DNA of 64,000 bases, taken from DATAES01 sp036493595 (GTDB taxonomy: Bacteria > Actinomycetota > Acidimicrobiia > Acidimicrobiales > JACDCH01). Below, piece by piece: positions 48,948-57,120 of this stretch; the first letter of the stretch is position 1; each line of letters starts with the position of its first letter. The notes below the pieces were generated by a model, which was not told the DNA's origin, made no database searches, and worked only from the letters and a program-made list of their open reading frames with translations. The translations under genes were made by a program, and so were the position numbers. The stretch spans positions 98,634 through 162,633 of the forward strand of contig DASXPN010000008.1 of assembly GCA_036493595.1 (NCBI GenBank). Reading direction: 5' to 3'.

Positions 48948-50093
48948 GTGCCGTTCGCTGCCGCGATGTCGGAGCATCCGATCGCGACGCAAGCCACCGG
49001 CGAAGTCGTCGGCCAGGTCTTCGAAGCGCTCGGTCAGCATCCCGATCTCGCCGCGGTGTTCGTCACCGCCCCCCACGGCGGCGCGCTCGAGGACATCGCC
49101 GGCGCCGTGCGCGAGATCCTCCGACCGGCGACTCTCCTCGGCGTCACCGCGGTGTCGGTGCTGGGCGGTGACCACGAGGTCGAAGAGCAACCCGCGGTCA
49201 GCCTGTGGGCCGCGACGTTCGGGGCTCCGGTGACCCCCGTGCGCTTCGACCCGGGCACGCCGTCGATCGGGACCATGGTGAGCGGCCTGCCGGCGTCGAT
49301 GGCCGGCGACATGACGAGCCGCACGTTGGTCCTCGTCGCCGACCCGTTCTCGCTCGCGCTCGACGACTTTCTCGGTTCGGTGCCCGAGACCTATCCAGGC
49401 CTGCGGGTGGTCGGCGGACTGGCATCGGCCGCTCGCGGCCCTGGCGGCAACCGGCTCGTACTCGACGACAAGGTCTTCACCGACGGCGCGGTGGGCGCCC
49501 TTCTCCCGCCGGGCGACGGCGTCGCCACCGTCGTGTCGCAAGGCTGCCGCCCGATCGGCACCCCGCTCACCGTGACGAAGAGTGAAGGTCGCGTGATCTA
49601 CGAGCTCGCCGGCAAGCCGGCGCTCGAACGGCTCGTCGACCTACTCGAGCATCTCGACCCCGACGACCGCGCGCTCGCGCAGCGCGGCATCCATCTCGGC
49701 CGCGTCATCGACGAGCACAAGATCGATTTCGACCGCGGCGACTTCCTCATCCGCACCGTGCTCGGCGGCGACCGCGAGGTCGGCGCGCTCGCGGTCGGCG
49801 ACGAGGTCGAAGTCGGTGCGACCGTGCAGTTCCAAGTGCGCGACGCGGTGTCGGCCGACAACGACTTGCGCGAGCTCCTCGCCGGACACCGCGCTTCGGG
49901 CGCGCTCGTCTTCACCTGCAACGGACGCGGCGTGCACCTCTTCGGTCGCCCCGATCACGATGCCGAGGTGATCAACGCACACGTCGACGGCGGCGCCACC
50001 GCCGGCATGTTCTGCGCGGGCGAGCTCGGCCCCATCGGCGACCGCAGCTTCCTTCACGGCTTCACCGCATCGGTCCTCTTGTTCCAGGACTGA
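48948..50093 (+). CDS. FIST-domain sensory protein
   Basis: A 381-residue protein with FIST_N (about 20-210: TLLGVTAVSVLGGDHEVEEQPAVSLWAATF..., VVGGLASAARGPGGNRLVLDD) and FIST_C (about 215-370: KPALERLVDLLEHL..., RDAVSADNDLRELL, ALVFTCNGRGVHLFG...CAGELGPIGDRSFLHGFTASVLLFQD). FIST domains are thought to bind small ligands such as amino acids. No output domain is fused. GTG at 48948 lies right after the stop of the previous gene. Confidence 0.9.
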   Translation: MPFAAAMSEHPIATQATGEVVGQVFEALGQHPDLAAVFVTAPHGGALEDIAGAVREILRPATLLGVTAVSVLGGDHEVEEQPAVSLWAATFGAPVTPVRFDPGTPSIGTMVSGLPASMAGDMTSRTLVLVADPFSLALDDFLGSVPETYPGLRVVGGLASAARGPGGNRLVLDDKVFTDGAVGALLPPGDGVATVVSQGCRPIGTPLTVTKSEGRVIYELAGKPALERLVDLLEHLDPDDRALAQRGIHLGRVIDEHKIDFDRGDFLIRTVLGGDREVGALAVGDEVEVGATVQFQVRDAVSADNDLRELLAGHRASGALVFTCNGRGVHLFGRPDHDAEVINAHVDGGATAGMFCAGELGPIGDRSFLHGFTASVLLFQD

Positions 50094-50136
50094 ACCGCCG
50101 CGGCTGGGCGGCGGATTGCTGGGTAGGGTCGCGAGC

Positions 50137-52149
50137 ATGACGGCGACCGAGACTTCGGTGGATCTCGAACAGCGCGCGATCAATGTGATCCGCGGCTTGT
50201 GCATGGACGGTCCCCAGGCGGCGAACGCGGGGCACCCGGGCACCGGCATGGCGCTGTCGCCGCTCGCGCACGTGTTGTGGACCCGCATCATGAAGTACGA
50301 CGCGTCGCAGCCGGACTGGCCCGACCGCGACCGTTTCGTCCTGTCCGCCGGCCACGCCTCGATCCTCCTCTACTCGATGCTCCTGCTCACCGGGAGCGGC
50401 GACCTCACGCTCGACGACCTCAAGCAGTTCCGGCAGTGGGGTTCGAAGACGCCCGGCCATCCCGAGGTGCACCACACCAAGGGCGTCGAGGTCACCACCG
50501 GCCCGCTCGGGCAAGGCGTCGGCAACGGCGTCGGCATGGGCATCGCCGAGCGTTACCTGCGTGGACGATTCGGCGCTGACGCGTGCGACCACCACACCTT
50601 CGTGATCGCCGGCGACGGTTGTCTCGAGGAGGGTGTCAGCCACGAGGCGGCGTCGCTCGCCGGCCACCTGAAGCTCGGCCGTCTGGTGTACGTGTACGAC
50701 GACAACCACATCACGATCGACGGCCCGACCGAGCTCAGCTACAGCGACGACGCAGGGATGCGGTTCGAGGCGTACGGCTGGCACGTCGAGCGCGTCGGCG
50801 AGGTCGCCAACGACACGGATGCGCTCGAGGCTGCACTACGACGAGCGATGGCCGAAGAGGACGCCCCGTCGCTGATCATCCTGCGCAGCCACATCGGTTG
50901 GCCGTCCCCGAAGTACACGGACACCGAGTTCGCGCACGGCAACCCGCTCGGCGAGGACGAGGTGCGCGTCACCAAGGGGATCCTCGGCCTGCCTCCCGAC
51001 GAGACCTTCTATGTTCCCGACGACGTGCTCTCCTTCTACCGCGAGGCCGGGCTGCGCGGGCGGTCGACGCGAGAGGACTGGGAGAAGCGGCTGGCGTCGA
51101 GCGACATCGACCACACGGCGTACGAGGCCTGCCTCGCCGCCGCTGGACTCGAGGGATGGCGGGAGAAGCTGCCGACGTGGTCGGTCGGCGACAAAGCCGC
51201 CACCCGCAAGGCGAGCGGCGCGTGCCTGCAGGCACTGGTCGACGTGGTGCCGGGCCTCATGGCCGGCGGCGCCGATCTCACCGGCAACACCGGCACCGTC
51301 ATCAAGGACCACGGTGTGCAGTCCGCCGCCGAACCCGCGGGCCGCCAGATCTACTTCGGCGTGCGCGAGCACGGCATGGGCGCGGCAATGAACGGCATGG
51401 CGATGCACGGCGGCGTGATCCCCGTCGGCGGGACGTTCTTCGTGTTCAGCGACTACATGCGGGGCGCGGCGCGGCTCTCTGCGATCAGCGAGGCGAAGGT
51501 CATCTACTCGTGGACCCATGACTCCGTCGGGCTCGGTGAGGACGGTCCCACCCATCAACCGATCGAGCACCTCGCCGCGATGAGAGCGATGCCGGGCATG
51601 CGGCTCATCCGCCCGGCCGACGCGAACGAGACGGCGGTCGCCTGGCAGGTCGCCCTCGAGAGCAACGGCCCGACCGCGCTGATCCTGAGCCGGCAGGACC
51701 TTCCGGTAGTGGTCACTGCCGAACAAGCGATCGGCCTCCGCGACGGCGCGTACGTCGTGATCGACAGCGACGGTGTCGAGGATCCCGGGGGCGACATCGA
51801 TGTGATCCTGATCGGCACCGGCTCGGAGCTGTCGGTGTGTCTCGAGGCGAAGGGCGTGCTCGAGCACGACGGGCTCAAGGTCCGCGTCGTGTCGATGCCG
51901 AGCTGGACGCTGTTCGAAGCGCTCGACGATGACGCGCAGGAGGCGGTGCTCCCGTCAGGCGTGCCGACCCTCGCGGTCGAGGCGGCGGCGTCGTTCGGTT
52001 GGGACCGCTGGGCCGACGACTCCGTGTCGATCGATCGGTTCGGCGCGTCAGCGCCCGGAAAGGTCGCGCTGGAGCATCTCGGTTACACGGCTACGAACGT
52101 GGCGGCGCGGGCGCTGCAGTTGCTCGCGGAGCTCGACGAGGAGGACTGA
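50137..52149 (+). CDS. tkt: transketolase
   Basis: A 670-residue thiamine-diphosphate enzyme of the pentose phosphate pathway, moving two-carbon units between sugar phosphates. It shows GHPGTGMALSPLAHVLWT, TGPLGQGVGNGVGMGIAE, the TPP motif GDGCLEEGVSHEAASLAGHLKLGRLVYVYDDNHITIDG, and the pyrimidine domain with FGVREHGMGAAMNGMAMHGG. ATG at 50137 was preferred to one 21 nt upstream. It heads a tkt-tal-pgl operon. Confidence 0.96.
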   Translation: MTATETSVDLEQRAINVIRGLCMDGPQAANAGHPGTGMALSPLAHVLWTRIMKYDASQPDWPDRDRFVLSAGHASILLYSMLLLTGSGDLTLDDLKQFRQWGSKTPGHPEVHHTKGVEVTTGPLGQGVGNGVGMGIAERYLRGRFGADACDHHTFVIAGDGCLEEGVSHEAASLAGHLKLGRLVYVYDDNHITIDGPTELSYSDDAGMRFEAYGWHVERVGEVANDTDALEAALRRAMAEEDAPSLIILRSHIGWPSPKYTDTEFAHGNPLGEDEVRVTKGILGLPPDETFYVPDDVLSFYREAGLRGRSTREDWEKRLASSDIDHTAYEACLAAAGLEGWREKLPTWSVGDKAATRKASGACLQALVDVVPGLMAGGADLTGNTGTVIKDHGVQSAAEPAGRQIYFGVREHGMGAAMNGMAMHGGVIPVGGTFFVFSDYMRGAARLSAISEAKVIYSWTHDSVGLGEDGPTHQPIEHLAAMRAMPGMRLIRPADANETAVAWQVALESNGPTALILSRQDLPVVVTAEQAIGLRDGAYVVIDSDGVEDPGGDIDVILIGTGSELSVCLEAKGVLEHDGLKVRVVSMPSWTLFEALDDDAQEAVLPSGVPTLAVEAAASFGWDRWADDSVSIDRFGASAPGKVALEHLGYTATNVAARALQLLAELDEED

Positions 52150-53255
52150 TGGGACGGCTGCAACAGCTGCACGACGAGCAAGGCCAGAGCCCGTGGCTCG
52201 ACAACCTCAAGCGCGGTTGGATCACGTCGGGTGAGCTGCGGCACTGGGTCGAGCGCGGCGTACGCGGCGTCACGTCCAATCCCACCATCTTCGCCAAGGC
52301 GATCGAAGGGGCGGCCGACTACGACGACCAGTTCCGTGACCTGACCAAGCAAGGTCGCAGCGTCGAGGACTCGTACTGGGAGCTCGTCAAGGCGGACATC
52401 GAGGACGCGCTCGCGATCCTTCGCCCCGTGTACGACAGCAGTGACGGCGGCGACGGCTTCGTGTCCGTCGAGGTCGCGCCGGAGCTGGCCCGCGATACGT
52501 CCGGCACGATCGGGTCCGCTCACGGATTGTGGCAGCAGATCGACGAGCCGAACCTCTTCGTGAAGATCCCCGGCACGGCAGAGGGTCTTGCGGCCATCCG
52601 CCAGTGCCTGAGCGAGGGCATCAACATCAACGTCACGTTGCTGTTCGGTCTCGAGCGCTACGGCGAGGTCATCGACGCGCACATCGAGGGGCTCGAAGCG
52701 CGCCTGGCAGCAGGCGGTGACATCTCGAACGTTGCCAGCGTGGCGTCGTTCTTCGTCAGCCGCGTCGACACCGAGGTCGACCGCCGCCTCGAGGCGATCG
52801 GCACCGACGAGGCACTCGCGTTGCGGGGCAAGGCCGCGGTCGCGAACGCGCAGCTCGCCTACGAGCTGTTCCTCGATCGGACCTCGACGGAGCGTTGGAA
52901 GACGCTGGCGAAGGCGGGCGCGATGGTGCAGCGCCCGCTGTGGGCATCCACGTCGACCAAGAACCCGGCCTATCCCGACACGCTCTACGTCGACACGCTC
53001 ATCGGCCCGGACACGGTCAACACCATGCCCGACGCCACGCTTCGACAGGTCGACGAGCACGGCGAGATCACCCGCACCGTGGACGCCGACCTGGACGGCG
53101 CCCGCAAGGTCATCGACCAGCTGACGGCGGTGGGGATCGACATGCGTGACGTCACGAAGACGCTCGAGGAAGAAGGGGTCGCCTCGTTCTCCAAGTCCTT
53201 CGACGAGCTGATCACCAGCCTCGAGACGAAGGCCGACGCGCTGAAAGGCGGGTAG
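52149..53255 (+). CDS. tal: transaldolase
   Basis: A 368-residue cytoplasmic enzyme that transfers a dihydroxyacetone unit via a Schiff-base lysine, probably in NLFVKIPGTAEGLAAI. Other family segments are GVTSNPTIFAKAIEG, GINVNVTLLFG-like INVTLLFGLERYGEV, SVASFFVSRVDTEVD and WASTSTKNPAYPDTLYVDTLIGPDTVNTMPDATL. It is the long actinobacterial class. Its ATG shares one base with the tkt stop (TGATG), so the two are translationally coupled. Confidence 0.96.
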   Translation: MGRLQQLHDEQGQSPWLDNLKRGWITSGELRHWVERGVRGVTSNPTIFAKAIEGAADYDDQFRDLTKQGRSVEDSYWELVKADIEDALAILRPVYDSSDGGDGFVSVEVAPELARDTSGTIGSAHGLWQQIDEPNLFVKIPGTAEGLAAIRQCLSEGININVTLLFGLERYGEVIDAHIEGLEARLAAGGDISNVASVASFFVSRVDTEVDRRLEAIGTDEALALRGKAAVANAQLAYELFLDRTSTERWKTLAKAGAMVQRPLWASTSTKNPAYPDTLYVDTLIGPDTVNTMPDATLRQVDEHGEITRTVDADLDGARKVIDQLTAVGIDMRDVTKTLEEEGVASFSKSFDELITSLETKADALKGG

Positions 53256-53280
53256 CCCGAAACCGCTACGTTCTCCGGCG

Positions 53281-53952
53281 ATGAACGGAGACCTCGTCGT
53301 CGTCGACGACGTCCATGATGCGTTCAGGGAACGCGTCACCGCCGCGTTCGCGTCGCGCGCCAACGACCGGTTCTCGATCGCGCTCTCGGGCGGATCCACT
53401 GCCCGCGCCTGCTACGAGCACCTCGCCGACAACGCCGATGCGCAGATCGACTGGTGGAAGGTCGACCTGTACTGGGGCGACGAGCGCTGCGTCCCGCTCG
53501 AGCACGAGGACTCGAACTACCGCCTGGCTCGGGAGGCGCTGCTCGACCGAGTCGGCGCGGCCAACGCCACCTACCCGATGCGATGCGATGAGGGCCCCGA
53601 TCCCTACCAGCTGCGCATCGGCGAGCTCGGCAAGTTCGATGTCGTACACCTCGGGCTCGGTCCGGACGGCCACACCGCGTCGCTGTTCCCGCACTCCGCC
53701 GCGCTCGATGCCGACCCCGGCCGTCTCGTCGTGATGAACGACGACCCTCTCGGCAACAACAAGTGGCCCCGCATGACGCTGACCTTCGCCGGCATCGCGC
53801 GCGCTCGGCTCGTCCTCGTCACGGTCACGGGCGAGGAGAAGCACGACGCGCTCCGCAAGGTCGTCGATGGCGACGACGTTCCTGCGTCTCGCATCACTGG
53901 CGATCGCGTCGTCTGGCTGGTCGATCACGCCGCCGCGGGCGACCTCGTTTGA
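53281..53952 (+). CDS. pgl: 6-phosphogluconolactonase
   Basis: A 223-residue enzyme of the oxidative pentose phosphate branch. It contains IALSGGSTARACYEHL (phosphate binding), DLYWGDERCVPLEHEDSNYRLAREALL and HLGLGPDGHTASLFPHSAAL (catalytic His region). It follows tal by 25 nt. Glucose-6-phosphate dehydrogenase and OpcA genes, which often accompany this set, are not present here. Downstream lies a lower-GC space before the Pvc16 operon. Confidence 0.95.
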   Translation: MNGDLVVVDDVHDAFRERVTAAFASRANDRFSIALSGGSTARACYEHLADNADAQIDWWKVDLYWGDERCVPLEHEDSNYRLAREALLDRVGAANATYPMRCDEGPDPYQLRIGELGKFDVVHLGLGPDGHTASLFPHSAALDADPGRLVVMNDDPLGNNKWPRMTLTFAGIARARLVLVTVTGEEKHDALRKVVDGDDVPASRITGDRVVWLVDHAAAGDLV

Positions 53953-54206
53953 ATCGTCATTTACCCTATTCGGGGACCTGAACCCAGACAGTTCGCACAA
54001 GGTCTATATCGGACATCCGCCTGGCGGGTATTCACCCAAATCGTCCAAAGAATTCGGGCCGGATCGTTGCATTTGGGCGGACGGTCGCCCAACTCGGGTG
54101 GTACCGTTTCATCGGCGGCGCGGGCAGTGCAGATGCTGGTAGGAGACCGACGAGGTCGCGCCAAGGGGGATATTGGCGTGCCAGTCCAGGTCGGCGAGCA
54201 CCGCTC
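53953..54206 (+). promoter_or_regulatory. upstream region of the Pvc16/beta-repeat operon
   Basis: A 254-nt space visibly richer in A+T than its surroundings, especially 53953-54080. It includes an imperfect inverted repeat at 54081-54107 (ACGGTCGCCC ... GGGT..ACCGT) and ends in the leader ORF. It is the only gap wide enough to hold the promoter for the downstream giant genes. I could not identify -35/-10 boxes reliably. Confidence 0.5.
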
Positions 54207-54210
54207 ATGA
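54178..54210 (+). CDS. 10-codon leader ORF overlapping the Pvc16 gene start
   Basis: GTG at 54178 follows AAGGGGGA (54163-54170) at good spacing and encodes VPVQVGEHRS before a TGA at 54208-54210. That TGA overlaps the ATG of the DUF4255 gene (ATGA), which has no ribosome binding site of its own. The arrangement suggests translational coupling. Whether the peptide itself matters is unknown. Confidence 0.5.
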   Translation: MPVQVGEHRS

Positions 54211-54884
54211 TTCAGCTCATCGATCAGGCCTTGGAGCAGTACTTGCGCGCCACGGTTCCCCTGCCGGAAAACGCGGTCGACGTCTCGTTCGTGACGCCGG
54301 ACAAGGCGTGGGGCAAGTCGATCACGCAGCCGTCGGTGAACCTGTTCCTCTGGGACGTCAAACGATCCTCGCCGCGTAGCCAGAGCGGTCGACTCGATCA
54401 GACCAACGACGGGACGCGCTTTCGCCGCCATCCCCTGCCGGTCATCGACCTCAACTACTTCGTCACCGCGTGGGCCATGGATCAAAGTGACGAGCACCAG
54501 TTGCTGGGCACGGTCCTTACGACGATCCTCGGCACCGGCGAGCTCCCGCCCAGCTACGTGCCCGAGGCGTTCGCCGAGCTCGGGCCGATCACCGTCGAGC
54601 TCGCCACCAGCGCGCAGCGCAAGCCGGGCGACTTCGTGAGCGTCCTCGACGGCCAGCTGAAGCCGGGCCTCGAAGTTCGCGTCAGCCTCGAGGTCGAGGC
54701 GGGGCGCATGTTCGAGGCCGGCCCGCCCACCGACTCCATCGACATCGATCTTGCGCCCGGGCGCATGGCCGCGCCGCCCACGCCCACGCCCACGCTCGAG
54801 GAACGGGAGCGACCGGTGCGGCGCCGCCGGCAGGGTTCGGTCGTCATGGAAGGCCGGCGGGAATCCGCCGATCCCACGCCGTAG
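54207..54884 (+). CDS. DUF4255/Pvc16-family protein (eCIS cap protein type)
   Basis: A 225-residue protein. Residues 1-180 match the DUF4255 (Pvc16_N) domain: MIQLIDQALEQYLRATVPLP, SVNLFLWDVKRSSPRSQSG, HPLPVIDLNYFVTAWAMDQSDEHQLLGTVLTTIL. In extracellular contractile injection systems this family caps the tail tube. The C-terminal tail (185-225) is Pro/Thr then Arg-rich (PVRRRRQGSVV) and is probably disordered. It is the first full gene of an operon and lies 3 nt before the first membrane-anchored beta-repeat gene. No sheath, tube or baseplate gene is in the window. Confidence 0.85.
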   Translation: MIQLIDQALEQYLRATVPLPENAVDVSFVTPDKAWGKSITQPSVNLFLWDVKRSSPRSQSGRLDQTNDGTRFRRHPLPVIDLNYFVTAWAMDQSDEHQLLGTVLTTILGTGELPPSYVPEAFAELGPITVELATSAQRKPGDFVSVLDGQLKPGLEVRVSLEVEAGRMFEAGPPTDSIDIDLAPGRMAAPPTPTPTLEERERPVRRRRQGSVVMEGRRESADPTP

Positions 54885-54887
54885 CCG

Positions 54888-57119
54888 ATGCGCATCGAGC
54901 TGGCCAACCGTTCGCTGTCCCTCTCCCCTGGCTCGCCGGGGACGGTGGATGTCGACGTCTTCAACACCGACGACACCATCGACGGCGTGACCGGGCGCAT
55001 CGTCGGCCTCGATGCCGCGTGGGTCGTGTCGACGCCGGCGCAGCTCGCACTGTTCCCCGAGACGAGCGGCCGCCTCCAACTACGGGTCACGCTGCCGCCT
55101 GAGTTCCCTGCCGGCACGCACGTCCTGACGGTCGAGATCACGTCATCCGTCGATCCGACGAAGACCGCGTTCGCCGATCTCGAGCTCACCGTCCTACCGC
55201 TGACCCAGGCGACGCTGCTGCTCGTGCCGACGGCGCTGACCGCCAAACGCAACGGTCGCTTCACGCTCATGTGCGAGAACACCGGCAACACGCCGGTCGC
55301 TTTGTCGTTCAGCGCCACCGATCCCGAGCGCGCGCTGCGTTACGAGTTCGAGCCGGACGTGCTCGAGGTCGCGCCGGGGCAATCCGAGAACGGCGGGATG
55401 CTCGTCCATGGTCGACGGCATCTGTTCGGTGGCGACCAGAACCGTCCGATCACGGTGCTCGGCGAGAACGTCGAGCTCCAACTCGCAGCCCACGGGACGT
55501 TCACGCAGAAGCCGGTCTTCGCTCGTGGCGCGCTCACCATGCTCGCCCTTGCCGCCATCGTCGCGTTGTGGGCCGGCGCGCTGCTGCTCGGTCTCAGCAA
55601 GGTGCTGAGTCACGATCCGCTGGCCAAGTCGGCCCCGGCGTCGTTCTTCGCGGGCGTACCCGGCGGCATCGACGGCAAGGGCAATGCCACCGCTCCCAAC
55701 GGCGCGGTCAGCAAGCAAGGTGCGGCGTCGAAGGATCTCGGTGGCACGATCAGTGGCACCGTTCGGGCCGTCAGCACGGAGGCCGGCGTGGGTCGCATCA
55801 CGGTCGAGGCCATCCGGGAGAGCAAGGCCGGGCCCGTGCTCGTGTCGTCCGCCGCCAGCCAGGAAGACGGCACGTATGCCGTGGGCGGTCTGTTACCCGG
55901 TCAGTACAAGCTGCGGTTCAGCTCGTCCGGGTTCACCGACGTCTGGTACCCGACCGCCACCGCCATCGCCGGCGCCACTCCCGTCGGCGTCACTGCGGTG
56001 AACCAGACCAAGGGGATCGACAGCGTGATCGCCGGCCTCCCGGGGTCGATCAGCGGTCAGGTCGACACCGGAGTCTCTCCCGCGCCGATACCCGTGAGCG
56101 TGGCGATCCGTCCCATCGTCGCCAACGTGCCCGGCGCGTTGCTGCCGACGACGGCGACCAACAGCACCCAGCAGTTCGCCATCTCGTCGCTCGCCACCCC
56201 GGGTTCGTACGAGTTGACCTTCGCCGCCACCGGCTACCAGCCGACGACCGTGGTGCAGCAACTCCGTGGTGGCGAGGCACTCGTCACCAACACGGTGCGG
56301 CTCACGGCAGCCGACGGGTCGATATCGGGAACGGTCACCGACGGGGTCAATCCGCTCGGAGGCGTCGTCGTCACTGCCATCGCCGGCGACAAGAGCGTCA
56401 CCAGCGCGACACCGACGAGCGGCGCGGTCGGCCGCTTCACCATCGCCGCCCTTGCCAGTCCGCAGACGTACCTGCTCACGTTCTCGAAGGACGGGTTCGG
56501 CGCGCAGACGATCGCGGTCGACCTCGGCCCGGGTGAGGACAGGGCGAATGTCGACGTGTCGCTCACCGGCGGCACCGGCAGCATCTCCGGGCGCGCCCTC
56601 GACGAGAACGGTGTCGGCGTCGGCGACGTGTCCGTCACCGTGACCGGGGGGACGACCAGCCTCACGACGCGCACGCTGACCGCGGGCGCGCAGGGCACCT
56701 ACTTCATGTCGGGCCTTCCTACTCCCGGCGATTACACGGTGACCTTCACCGCGCCCGGGCGGGCGACGCAGACGGTGCCCGTATCACTCGGCTCGAGCGG
56801 TCTCGCCACGAGCGTCGACGCCACCGTCTCGTCGACGCTCGCCACGCTGCAGGGCAACGTGATCAGCAACGTGAGTCACACGGGGCTCTCCGGTGCGACG
56901 GTCACCGTCACCGACGGCACGAACATTCGCACCACGACGAGCTCGAACGCGCCGACCCAAGGGTTCTTCCAAGTCGACGGTCTCGCGCCCGGCACCTACA
57001 CGGTGACGATCAGTGCCACCGGATTCAAGCAACGCACGACGCTCGTGACGTTGACCGCGGGGCAGACCTTCGTCCTCAACCAGTCCAGTCCGCAGGACGC
57101 AACGTTGGATCCGGCGTGA
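54888..57119 (+). CDS. membrane-anchored carboxypeptidase-regulatory-like repeat protein 1
   Basis: A 743-residue protein with no signal peptide. Residues 1-210 form two beta-sandwich modules (e.g. GTVDVDVFNTDDTIDGVTG; GRFTLMCENTGNTPVALSF). A single transmembrane helix follows at about 215-236 (ALTMLALAAIVALWAGALLL), with Lys/Arg just before it, predicting N-in/C-out. After a Gly/Ala/Lys linker come five repeats of about 85-95 residues beginning near 286, 385, 475, 563 and 655. Their typical form is GSISGTVTDGVNPLGGVVVTA... with PGDYTVTFTAPG. These are carboxypeptidase regulatory-like folds. It is 3 nt after the Pvc16-type gene. The function is unknown. Confidence 0.75.
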   Translation: MRIELANRSLSLSPGSPGTVDVDVFNTDDTIDGVTGRIVGLDAAWVVSTPAQLALFPETSGRLQLRVTLPPEFPAGTHVLTVEITSSVDPTKTAFADLELTVLPLTQATLLLVPTALTAKRNGRFTLMCENTGNTPVALSFSATDPERALRYEFEPDVLEVAPGQSENGGMLVHGRRHLFGGDQNRPITVLGENVELQLAAHGTFTQKPVFARGALTMLALAAIVALWAGALLLGLSKVLSHDPLAKSAPASFFAGVPGGIDGKGNATAPNGAVSKQGAASKDLGGTISGTVRAVSTEAGVGRITVEAIRESKAGPVLVSSAASQEDGTYAVGGLLPGQYKLRFSSSGFTDVWYPTATAIAGATPVGVTAVNQTKGIDSVIAGLPGSISGQVDTGVSPAPIPVSVAIRPIVANVPGALLPTTATNSTQQFAISSLATPGSYELTFAATGYQPTTVVQQLRGGEALVTNTVRLTAADGSISGTVTDGVNPLGGVVVTAIAGDKSVTSATPTSGAVGRFTIAALASPQTYLLTFSKDGFGAQTIAVDLGPGEDRANVDVSLTGGTGSISGRALDENGVGVGDVSVTVTGGTTSLTTRTLTAGAQGTYFMSGLPTPGDYTVTFTAPGRATQTVPVSLGSSGLATSVDATVSSTLATLQGNVISNVSHTGLSGATVTVTDGTNIRTTTSSNAPTQGFFQVDGLAPGTYTVTISATGFKQRTTLVTLTAGQTFVLNQSSPQDATLDPA

Positions 57120-57120
57120 C

